Shown here piece after piece: positions 6,950-15,000 of a stretch of 25,737 nucleotides of DNA. The stretch's first letter is position 1, and every line of letters starts with the position of its first letter. The stretch comes from Clostridia bacterium (lineage in GTDB: Bacteria; Bacillota; Clostridia; UMGS1883), in assembly GCA_021202495.1 (NCBI GenBank), contig JAJQCX010000121.1, positions 1 to 25,737 on the forward strand. The letters are read 5' to 3'. Both the position numbers and the translations under genes were made by a program. A model generated the notes under the pieces. The model ran no database searches, was not told the origin of the DNA, and saw nothing but the letters and a program-made list of their open reading frames with translations.

Positions 6950-7007
6950 GAGGATTGCGGGGTTTGTTTTTATAAAAGTAAATGCTTCTGTCGCAGAAAT
7001 TTAAAAT

Positions 7008-7050
7008 TTTACATATTGAAGTTTACGGCGTAATATGATACACTTATACT
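7008..7050 (+). promoter_or_regulatory. Candidate promoter(s) for the SLH-domain protein gene
   Basis: Two overlapping sigma-A-like pairs fit with 17-bp spacing: TTTACA (7008-7013) with TAATAT (7031-7036), and TTTACG (7022-7027) with TATACT (7045-7050). Both lie within 85 nt of the start codon. Neither is close to consensus in both boxes, so the choice is uncertain. Confidence 0.4.
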
Positions 7051-7088
7051 ATATGAATGAAAAATTTTGCTCTTCGGAGGTTATGGAT

Positions 7089-8513
7089 ATGAAAAAACGA
7101 GTTATTTCAATCGTGTTGGCGCTTTCGCTTTTTGCGGCGCCTGTCGCTGCGGGGGCGGCGTCCTTTTCGGATTTGACCGAGTTTCACGCTTGGGCTGAGA
7201 CGCAGATTGAGGAAATGACGACGCACGGCATCATCAAGGGCTATACGGACGGCACCTTCCGCCCCGACCAGGCTATCACGAAAACCGAGGCGCTTGTGCT
7301 GACGGCGCGTGCGGCGGGCTACATTGCGGACGGGTATTCTTCTTTTGTGATACAGGCGGCGTCGCGCTTTAACGAGGCTGTGACGGCGTATGACACGCCG
7401 TACCCGAATGAGGTGTCGTATTTGCTTTACAAAAACATTCTTGACGTGAACGAGCTCGGCTCGTATTTGGCGTCAGACCGCGCGAACTATTCTCTTTCGC
7501 GCAGCGAGATGGCGCTTCTTTTGACGCGCCTCATGCGCGCAGAGGGCGACCTTGAAGAGCCGGATGAAATTGTGCTTTCCTATGCCGATTCGGCGGATAT
7601 TTCATATGCGTATTTGCCCTATGTGGATTACGTCACGGAAAGCGGGCTTATGCAGGGCGTGTACGATCCGGAATATCCCGATTCGGTTTTCTTTAAGCCG
7701 AACGAGCCCGTTACTCGCGCGCAGATGGCGGTTCTGCTTTACCGTGTGCTTGAAAAAATGGATATAACGGTTGAAATATATGACCTCTACGGCGGAATTG
7801 TGCAGGACAACAGCCTTTCCTATAAAACAACGAGCGGCGCGCTCAAGGTCTACACCGTTACGGACAGCGTCAATCTCATCATCGACGGCTGGTACTGTGA
7901 CAGCGTGGAGCACGTGCAGTCGGGCGCAAAGGTGGCGTTCTTTAAGATTAACGGAGAAATTTACGACGTTGAGGTTTTAAACGACGAGGCATACCGCTAC
8001 GACGGCTCGGACTCCGAATCGTCGGATCCGTCGCTCGCTTCGGGCAGCGTCACGGGCACTATCTCTTCAATCTCAATCACCGAAAACGGCGTATCGGTTG
8101 AGATTGACGGTGTATTTTACGACTTTTCGTCTTCGGCGGTTGTATATCTAAATTCCGTTGCAGCGACGGCTTACAGTCTGCGCGTGGGGCAGAACGTGAC
8201 GCTTGTGCTTTCGTCGGGGCTTGTGCTCACGGCTGACGCGTCGGATGCGTCGATCTCGTCTCCCGACGCGGTGACGCGCACGGGCGTTATTTCCGCGATA
8301 AGCTATACGAACCGCACGGTTGACCTTACATATGAGGACGCGAACGGCGACGAGGTGACAAAGCGGTTTTCGGTTGAGACGAACGCGACGATTGTGCGCG
8401 CGATTGACGGGCGCGAGCTGTCGTTTGATGACTTGGAGGAGGATTATTCCATCGTCGCAACCGGCGTTGTGAGAAGCGGAACGTTTTACGTTTCAAAAAT
8501 TGTTGTGAACTAA
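7089..8513 (+). CDS. Exported SLH-domain protein with a C-terminal beta-rich region
   Basis: The 474-aa protein starts at ATG 7089, which lies 8 nt after CGGAGG (7075-7080); upstream in-frame Met codons are too close to or before this RBS. A signal peptide (KKR, then a hydrophobic core and an AAGA-like cleavage region near residue 23-25) is followed by three SLH modules at about 27-75, 90-145 and 164-223. Visible signatures are GIIKGYTDGTFRPDQAITKTEA, split as HGIIKGYTDG and FRPDQAITKTEA, and VTRAQMAVLLYR. SLH domains bind pyruvylated secondary cell-wall polymers, so it should sit on the outer face of the wall. The C-terminal half (about 225-474) has two or three serine- and valine-rich beta modules that I cannot assign. 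No catalytic motif is seen. The stop codon TAA coincides with the edge of a long palindromic element, so the extreme C-terminus could have been set by that insertion. Confidence 0.88.
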   Translation: MKKRVISIVLALSLFAAPVAAGAASFSDLTEFHAWAETQIEEMTTHGIIKGYTDGTFRPDQAITKTEALVLTARAAGYIADGYSSFVIQAASRFNEAVTAYDTPYPNEVSYLLYKNILDVNELGSYLASDRANYSLSRSEMALLLTRLMRAEGDLEEPDEIVLSYADSADISYAYLPYVDYVTESGLMQGVYDPEYPDSVFFKPNEPVTRAQMAVLLYRVLEKMDITVEIYDLYGGIVQDNSLSYKTTSGALKVYTVTDSVNLIIDGWYCDSVEHVQSGAKVAFFKINGEIYDVEVLNDEAYRYDGSDSESSDPSLASGSVTGTISSISITENGVSVEIDGVFYDFSSSAVVYLNSVAATAYSLRVGQNVTLVLSSGLVLTADASDASISSPDAVTRTGVISAISYTNRTVDLTYEDANGDEVTKRFSVETNATIVRAIDGRELSFDDLEEDYSIVATGVVRSGTFYVSKIVVN

Positions 8514-8692
8514 GGAACCGCTGATTGATTAACGCCTGACGGCTCAGCGCACATCTCGCTTACGTATTTTCCGTCATTCCGCACAAAAATTCCTCGTTAA
8601 TACACAAAGTATTGACTCGAAATTTTTGCACAATCTGACGAAAAATCCGACTGCGCGATATGTACACTGTAATTAATCAGCGCTTCCCTAAG
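8510..8692. repeat. 183-bp near-palindromic, MITE-like element
   Basis: The two ends are imperfect inverted repeats: CTAAGGAACCGCTGATTGAT at 8510-8529 matches the reverse complement of the right end (8673-8692), which reads CTTAGGGAAGCGCTGATTAA. Complementarity continues inwards nearly the whole length, through GCACATCTCGC and its partner, to a core hairpin with GTTAATAC/GTATTGAC around 8596-8617. The whole segment can form one long hairpin. It has no coding capacity. Its left end overlaps the stop codon of the SLH gene and its right end lies 4 nt before the RBS of the deaminase gene. Confidence 0.75.
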
Positions 8693-8708
8693 ATTTGGAG
8701 GATACATA

Positions 8709-9197
8709 ATGAAAAGACGCGATAAGATAAATTATTATCTCGACATAGCGACGGCGGTGCTTGAGAGAGGCACGTGTCTGCGCCGCTCATACGGGGCAAT
8801 CATTGTCAAAAACGACGAAATTATTTCAACAGGCTACACCGGTGCGCCGCGCGGACGGCGCAACTGCATCGATTTGGGCTATTGCCGCCGTGCCGCGCTC
8901 AAAATTCCGCGCGGCGAACGCTACGAGCTTTGCCGCAGCGTTCACGCCGAGCAGAACGCGATAATCAGCGCCTCGCGCCGCGACATGATTGGTTCGACGC
9001 TCTACCTTGTCGGGCGCGACATGGAGACGGGCGATTTTGTGCCCAATGCTTCAAGCTGCGCGATGTGCAAGCGTGCGATTATTAACGCCGGGATTGAGAA
9101 GGTTATAGTGAGAAATACGATGAACGAATATACCGTTACCCCTGTTTCGGATTGGATTGAGAATGACGATTCGATAGGTGATACACTTGGGTACTAG
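8709..9197 (+). CDS. dCMP deaminase-like cytidine/deoxycytidylate deaminase family enzyme
   Basis: The 162-aa protein belongs to the zinc-dependent CDA superfamily. It has the catalytic motif VHAEQNAI, with zinc ligand His79 and proton-shuttling Glu81, and the second zinc motif SCAMC (Cys117 and Cys120). The N-terminal part, with GAIIVKNDEIISTGYTGAPRG split around residues 29-50 and the Cys/His-rich stretch near 53-59, resembles the dCMP deaminase/ComEB branch. That branch converts dCMP to dUMP and so supplies dTMP synthesis. It is cytoplasmic, with no signal peptide. GGAGG (8697-8701) lies 7 nt before the ATG. A deaminase acting on another nucleotide is possible, but length and motif spacing fit dCMP deaminase. 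The nearest neighbours have unrelated functions and no operon is evident; the palindromic element lies just upstream. Confidence 0.9.
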   Translation: MKRRDKINYYLDIATAVLERGTCLRRSYGAIIVKNDEIISTGYTGAPRGRRNCIDLGYCRRAALKIPRGERYELCRSVHAEQNAIISASRRDMIGSTLYLVGRDMETGDFVPNASSCAMCKRAIINAGIEKVIVRNTMNEYTVTPVSDWIENDDSIGDTLGY

Positions 9198-9413
9198 TTC
9201 GGCGGCAAAGCCGCCGAACACGGGGACAAACTTCGTTTTTCCCCGTAAACCTCTTTTCACATCGGGCGCTTACGCTTACGCCCGCCTACGGCGTGCTACC
9301 CCGATAAAGGTGTCAAAAGCCGCGCGCATGTCACGGCTTTTGACGATTTTGCGCAGGGGAATTTCCTCCCCTGCAACCCCTTCGCAGAGACAACGCGTAG
9401 CGTTTTCTCTGCG
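9198..9413. repeat. Array of six consecutive stem-loops in the intergenic region
   Basis: Starting at the base after the deaminase stop codon, six hairpins follow each other. They are: TTCGGCGGC/GCCGCCGAA (9198-9218); ACGGGG...CCCCGT (9220-9246, 11 bp with one mismatch); CGGGCG/CGCCCG (9263-9284); GTCAAAAGCCG/CGGCTTTTGAC (9312-9344, 11 bp); GCAGGGGA/TCCCCTGC (9353-9374); and CGCAGAGA...TCTCTGCG with inner AACGC/GCGTT (9383-9413). No reading frame here looks real. The first two could terminate the deaminase transcript, although T-tracts are poor. The 69 nt from 9414 to the GH2 gene hold only its RBS. Confidence 0.75.
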
Positions 9414-9482
9414 CTCTTTCGAGAGTGGTGTTTGCATCAACAGGTGTTTTCAGGCAACAATTTTCAAATAAGGAGCAGATGT

Positions 9483-11777
9483 ATGCGGCAGACAATTTTT
9501 CTTTACGATGATTGGCGGTTTCATGTCGGGTTTGACGACATGGGATTTTACAAGGGATATGACGATTCTTCATGGCAAAAGGTGAGCGTTCCGCACGACG
9601 CATCGGTTATGTTCGCGTTCGACAAGAGTAATTCTTCGGGAACGGGGTATCTTCCGGGCGGGCAGTTTTTCTACCGCCGCAGATTTAATCTCCCCAAAGA
9701 GCGCGGAAAGGTCTACATCACGTTTGAGGGCGTGTACAACAATTCCAAGGTGTGGGTCAATTCATCGTACATGGGCAAGCGTCCCTATGGGTATTCGACT
9801 TTTACATATGACATAACCGACATTGCATCTGACGACAATGTTGTGAGCGTTTTGGTTGAGCGGACGCAGACGGCGGATTCACGCTGGTACACGGGCTGCG
9901 GAATTACGAGGAGAGTATATCTCACCGTGTGCGACGCGGTTTCAATTGTGCCCGATTCGCTCTTTGTCACAACGCCGTCGGTTTCAAAAGATGAGGCGAC
10001 AATTCACGTTGAGCTTGAAACGACAACACCCGCCCAAATTCATCACAGCGTACTTGACAGGGAAAAGGTCATCGCCGAGGGGGACGGGGACTTATGCGTT
10101 AAAAACCCCTCGCTTTGGTCGCCCGACAATCCGCACTTGTATACGTTAAAAACGGAGGTTTCGGCGGAAGGCGAAATTAAAGACACGGTTTATACAACGT
10201 TTGGCATACGCTATTTCAGCTTTGACGCGGACAAGGGCTTTTTCTTAAACGGAGAGCCGATGAAGCTCAAGGGCGTGTGCGTACATCACGACGCGGGCAC
10301 GCTCGGCGCGGCTGTGCCCAAAGCGATTTGGCGCGACAGGCTGTTGAAGTTAAAAGAATGCGGCGCAAATGCCCTCCGCACAAGCCACAACCCGCCCGAC
10401 CCGACGCTCTTGGAGCTTTGCGACGAGCTCGGTTTTCTCACAATGGACGAGGCGTTTGACGAATGGGAGGGTCCGAAAAACAAGTGGTGGCAGGGGCACA
10501 ACGTCTATCCGCCAAAGAGATTCGGTTATTACGAGGATTTCCCCGAATGGGGCGAAAAAGACATAAAGACGATGGTTTTGCGCGACCGCAACCACCCGAG
10601 CATTATCATGTGGTCGATAGGAAACGAGATTGACTACCCCAACGACCCCTATTGCCACCCCTCGCTTGACGAGGCGACCGGCAACAACGACCACAACAAG
10701 CCGCAGGCGGAGCGCATGTACGACCCCAACAAGCCCAACGCGGAGCGCCTTGCGGTGATTGCGCGAAAGCTTGTCGGCTATGTGAAGGAGTGCGACACGA
10801 CGCGCCCGGTTACGGCGGCGCTCGCTTTCCCCGAAATTTCAACATTGACAGGATATTTTCAGGCGCTTGACATTGTGGGCTACAACTACAAGGAGCACCT
10901 TTACGAAAACGACCACAAGCGCTTCCCGAACGCCGTTATTTACGGCAGCGAAAATTCGCACAGCTATGAGGCGTGGAAAGCCGTGGTTGACAACGACTAT
11001 ATCGCGGGGCAGTTTTTGTGGACGGGAATTGATTACATGGGCGAAGCTCACGGCTGGCCGGTGAGGGCGTCGATGCCCGGGCTTTTGGACATGGCGGGCT
11101 TCCCCAAGGAATCGTGGCATTTCAGAAAAACGCTGTGGTGCGATGAGCCGCACGTCTACCTTGCCGCGCGCGTAAAGCCGCAGCATACAGAAGAGCGGCG
11201 CGGCAGAAAGCCGCCGATGCGCTTTGGCGAGCATTGGAATTTTGAGGACGGCGCGGAGGTTGAGGTGCTCTGCATTACAAACAGCCCCACGGCGGAGCTT
11301 TTCTTAAACGGCAAATCCGTAGGCGTCAAGAGCACCCAAGACGGCAGACATCAAAACACCGCCATGTGGGAATTGACCTACGAAAAGGGCGCGCTCACGG
11401 TTTCAGTCGGAAAAGCGGAGCGCACACTTGTGACAACCGATGAACCCTACGCAATCCGCCTTGACGCGTCAAGAAAGAGCATGACAGCGGACTGCTACGA
11501 CACAATCCGCGTAGATGTTTCGGTAGTCGATAAGGACGGAAAAGTCGTTCAAAATGCCGACAACACAATTTACGCACAGATAACCGGTGCGGCGGAGATT
11601 TCCGGCATCGAAAACGGCAGCGGACACGACCTCACGCCATATAGCGAACGCTTCAGGAAACTCAACGGCGGGAGATTGGTTATTTATATAAAGAGCACGG
11701 CGCAAAAGGGCGAGGCTAAGTTGACGGTTACATCGGACGGGCTTGAAAGCGCGTTGATTGCGATAAAAGCGGAATAA
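9483..11777 (+). CDS. Glycoside hydrolase family 2 beta-galactosidase-type enzyme
   Basis: The 764-aa protein is a retaining exo-glycosidase of the GH2 clan. It has an N-terminal jelly-roll sugar-binding domain (about 1-170, with the GVYNNSKVWVN strand and the RPYGYSTFTYDITD motif), an immunoglobulin-like domain (about 171-262) and a TIM barrel (about 263-560). The acid/base Glu382 lies in WSIGNEI, the predicted nucleophile Glu490 in YGSENS, and the substrate-site motif RTSHNPP in the barrel. A DUF4982-like segment around WHFRKTLW and a C-terminal beta-sandwich follow. There is no signal peptide, so it should act in the cytoplasm on imported oligosaccharides. The start at 9483 follows AGGAG (9471-9475) by 7 nt; an upstream in-frame ATG at 9432 has no RBS. 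The family also contains beta-glucuronidases and other beta-glycosidases, so the exact sugar is not certain. It is a single gene with its own terminator. Confidence 0.92.
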   Translation: MRQTIFLYDDWRFHVGFDDMGFYKGYDDSSWQKVSVPHDASVMFAFDKSNSSGTGYLPGGQFFYRRRFNLPKERGKVYITFEGVYNNSKVWVNSSYMGKRPYGYSTFTYDITDIASDDNVVSVLVERTQTADSRWYTGCGITRRVYLTVCDAVSIVPDSLFVTTPSVSKDEATIHVELETTTPAQIHHSVLDREKVIAEGDGDLCVKNPSLWSPDNPHLYTLKTEVSAEGEIKDTVYTTFGIRYFSFDADKGFFLNGEPMKLKGVCVHHDAGTLGAAVPKAIWRDRLLKLKECGANALRTSHNPPDPTLLELCDELGFLTMDEAFDEWEGPKNKWWQGHNVYPPKRFGYYEDFPEWGEKDIKTMVLRDRNHPSIIMWSIGNEIDYPNDPYCHPSLDEATGNNDHNKPQAERMYDPNKPNAERLAVIARKLVGYVKECDTTRPVTAALAFPEISTLTGYFQALDIVGYNYKEHLYENDHKRFPNAVIYGSENSHSYEAWKAVVDNDYIAGQFLWTGIDYMGEAHGWPVRASMPGLLDMAGFPKESWHFRKTLWCDEPHVYLAARVKPQHTEERRGRKPPMRFGEHWNFEDGAEVEVLCITNSPTAELFLNGKSVGVKSTQDGRHQNTAMWELTYEKGALTVSVGKAERTLVTTDEPYAIRLDASRKSMTADCYDTIRVDVSVVDKDGKVVQNADNTIYAQITGAAEISGIENGSGHDLTPYSERFRKLNGGRLVIYIKSTAQKGEAKLTVTSDGLESALIAIKAE

Positions 11778-11789
11778 AATACAGATTAT

Positions 11790-11817
11790 AAAGGGAATGC
11801 TGCGGCGTTCCCTTTTT
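11790..11817 (+). terminator. Intrinsic terminator of the GH2 gene
   Basis: AAAGGGAATGC (11790-11800) pairs with GCGTTCCCTTT (11805-11815) with one wobble and a 4-nt loop, and the T-run extends to 11817. It starts 12 nt after the stop codon. Confidence 0.88.
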
Positions 11818-11843
11818 GTCGGCGAAATTTTTCCTTAAAGCTG

Positions 11844-11872
11844 TTGCAATTTCCATAAATATGTGATAGGAT
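11844..11872 (+). promoter_or_regulatory. Candidate promoter of the LRR protein gene and its leader
   Basis: TTGCAA (11844-11849) and TAGGAT (11867-11872) are separated by 17 bp. A start site 6-8 nt downstream would fall at about 11879, exactly where the long leader stem-loop begins. Both boxes match consensus at four or five of six positions. GATAAT at 11870-11875 is an alternative -10 box with longer spacing. Confidence 0.5.
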
Positions 11873-11878
11873 AATTTT

Positions 11879-12040
11879 GCGACGTAAGTTAATATAAATG
11901 TCAACAACGTGTGCGTTTTTACTGTTTCGGTAAAAATGCAGGCTCTGTTCAGTATACGTTGTTTGACATTGATAACTGACTTGCGTCGCAGCATGAGAGC
12001 AATGCATTTTTCGGTGCGTTGCCTCGCAGCGCACCTTTTT
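11879..12040 (+). ncRNA. Structured 5' leader / attenuator (or small RNA) upstream of the LRR gene
   Basis: The first part is a long imperfect stem-loop. The arm 11879-11914 pairs with 11952-11989: 11 bp GCGACGTAAGT/ACTTGCGTCGC, an internal loop, 8 bp AATGTCAA/TTGACATT, a bulge, and 10 bp from CAACG. An inner hairpin TTTTTAC/GTAAAAA lies in the apical loop. A possible antiterminator follows (11994-12026), then an intrinsic terminator (12013-12040). These two share bases and cannot form together. I do not recognise a known riboswitch or T-box consensus. It could be a regulatory leader, a free small RNA ending at 12040, or a mobile palindromic element that has been captured. Confidence 0.55.
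12013..12040 (+). terminator. Intrinsic terminator within the leader of the LRR gene
   Basis: GGTGCGTTGC (12013-12022) pairs with GCAGCGCACC (12026-12035) over 10 bp with one wobble and a 3-nt loop, followed by TTTTT (12036-12040). It ends 20 nt before the RBS GGAGGG (12061-12066) of the LRR gene, so it would stop transcription before the coding region unless prevented. Confidence 0.75.
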
Positions 12041-12074
12041 AAATGGCGAAAATTTTTATCGGAGGGAAACTCAA

Positions 12075-15000
12075 ATGAAAACATTAAAACGTATTTTTTC
12101 TTTGCTTATCTGTTTAACTTTGGTATTGCCTGTTATTCCGGCATTACCCGTCTTTGCAGAAACCTACAGCGGGAAGTGTGGAAGCAAGGTGACGTGGAAA
12201 TTAGACACCGAATCAGGACTTTTAACAATAAGCGGAACAGGGGATATGCAAGGCTATGCGCGGGAATCATATGTGCCATGGGCGGATCAACGCGAGAGTA
12301 TCAAATTGATAATTATTGAAGAGGGTGTTACAAGTATAGGTATGAATGCTTTTTATGGCTGCACCGCTTTGACAAGCATTCAGATTGCCAGTGAAGTTAT
12401 AGGAATATATAATTATGCTTTTAGCGGCTGCACAAGCTTAACAAACATAACATTGCCTGATAATATAACATATCTTGGCTATGGCGCTTTTTCAAACTGT
12501 ACCAGCTTAACAAGTATGACAATACCCGAGAATGTAACAAGTATTGACGGTGGGGCGTTCCGGAACTGCTCAAGCCTAACAGATATAAATATTCCGAATG
12601 CCGTAACAAATATCGGCGATAATACATTCCGAGGATGCAGCAGCTTGACTGAAATAACGCTGCCTGACGGTATATTAAATATCGGATATGGTGCGTTTGA
12701 GGATTGTATCAATTTGATAAGCGTAACTATACCGAATGGAGTAACAATTATAGGAAATTACGCTTTTGCAGAATGCAATAGCTTAACAAGCATTAACATT
12801 CCAGATAAAGTTGTAAGCATAGGAGATTATGCATTTCAAAATTGTACTGCTTTAAGCAGTGTGTATATATCGGATTTGGAGTCGTGGTTTAGTATTGCTT
12901 TAGGGAACATTGATTCTAATCCATTGTATTACAGCGAAAACCTATATATAGACGGTGTATTGGCAGAAGATATTACTATTCCCGACGGTGTATTTGAGAT
13001 AAGAAATTACGAGTTTTATGGTTTAACGTGTTTGAAGAATGTTATCCTGTCCGACGATGTGTCGAGTATTGGAAACTGCGCATTTCATAGCTGTAGTTCA
13101 CTAAGAAATGTAGATTTTTCTGAGAATGTTACAAGTATAGGAGAAGGTGCTTTCTTTGACTGCGTTAATTTAACAAGTGCGGCGTTGCCTGATAATGTTA
13201 GGAGTATAGGTAATTCTGCCTTTTCAGGGTGTACCAATTTGGAAAGCGTGACAATCCCTGAAGGAATTGAAAAAATCGGCAATTATACATTCACAGACTG
13301 TAACTCGTTAATAAGTGTAACAATTCCTTCAAGCGTTCAAACTATAGGCATCGGTGCTTTTAAGAGATGTACAGGTTTGGCAGATGTGTATATAAATGAC
13401 GGTCAGTCAGTGTCTTCTCAAAATTATATCTACTATGACTGTAGCGTTCTCGAAGAAATAGGGTCGGAAGCATTTGAGGGGTGCAGCTCGCTTAAAAGCA
13501 TAAATATTCCAGGAAGCGTTTCGGTTATAGGAAGAGAAGCATTTGAAGATTGTGGCGAATTGATGGATGTATATATAACGGATTTAGGTGCGTGGCTTGA
13601 TATTGATATGCAAAGTACAGGGCAGTACTCGTGGGATAAGAATATTACTTCAAATCCAATTTATTATGCCCGAAATTTATACATTAACGGAGAGCCTGCC
13701 AAAGATATAGTGATTCCAGACGGGATCGAGACAATAAGGGATTATGCGTTTTATGGGATTGAGAGCATTAACAGTGTAACTATGCCGAATACCGTGACTA
13801 AAATCGGTGATTACGCATTTGCTTCCTGTATAAATTTATCGAATGTATCGATTCCTGACAGTGTTACCAACATCGGAAGTTATGCTTTCAGTGAATGTAC
13901 CGCGTTAGTAAGCGTTAATATTTCGGACAATGTTATAAGTATAGGGTCAAGAGGATTTTATAATTGTACGGGTTTAAAAACCGCATATATAGGATGTCAA
14001 ACCGTCGGCACCTATGCGTTTGGCGGATGTAGTTTATTAACAGAGGTTACTCTGTCAAGTAATGTTGCGACTGTTAATGATAGCGCTTTTGCAAGTTGCA
14101 ACCAATTGACTGATGTGTATTGTGCAAGAAGCAATAGCACGGGATTGACTATCGGAAAATACAATACGGATTTAAAAACTGCCACTTGGCATTATAATTG
14201 CAGCGTAAATTTTTCCAAGACCCCCACTGTCCATAATCTCATCTACATATCCGCAAACGGCGGGCAGGATATTATATACAACGGCAATACGGGAAGCTAC
14301 AGCGAAAGTGAGTTTGAGCTTAACGTAAATGTTTCGGGGCTGCGGCTTGACGGGGATTATTCAGATGAAACGGCAATGAAAAACGCGATTGTGACGATAA
14401 CGCTGCCGGACGGGTTCAGCTTTTATGAGGACAAGAGCGTAAAGGCGAGACGTTATGAATTTGAAACGCTCTATTCCGTGCCGAGGATAAGCGAGACGGT
14501 GCATCTGCAAAGTCCGGGGGTTGGAGAGTTTGAGATTGTCATTTGTGCGTCGGCGGACAATGTGACGTCAAAGAAATATACGCATACTCTTTCAATCGCG
14601 GAGGACATTTTTGAATTAAATAAATACCGCGCCGAATGGTTTTTGGATTCGGAGGTTCGCGCGACGTCCGAAAGCGTTTTTTACGGAGATTTGAGCGACA
14701 CGCCGAGCAGAATAATTTATCAAACAGGATTGGAAAATAACTTGGGCGACGCGGCTATGGCTTGGTCAACATTTATGGATACTTTGGATATGATTGACAG
14801 CCCTTCGAGTATTCTCGATTACGCATTTGAGGAAAAGGACATATATGAAGCGATAATAATGAGTCTTTTTGAATGCTCGGTCGATTATTCCGCGACGAGC
14901 ATTTTGACAAATGAAGTTGTAAAGGAAACAAATTCGCTTGTAAGCACAGCCGCGAAAGAGATGAAAACGCTGTACAACGTCGATGTATACGATTCGTCAG

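Noticed and set aside
11879..12040. T-box or a known riboswitch in the LRR leader
   Set aside because: No T-box sequence, specifier loop or recognisable cobalamin, c-di-GMP, THF, purine, ZTP or fluoride core could be seen, so the leader is reported without a class.
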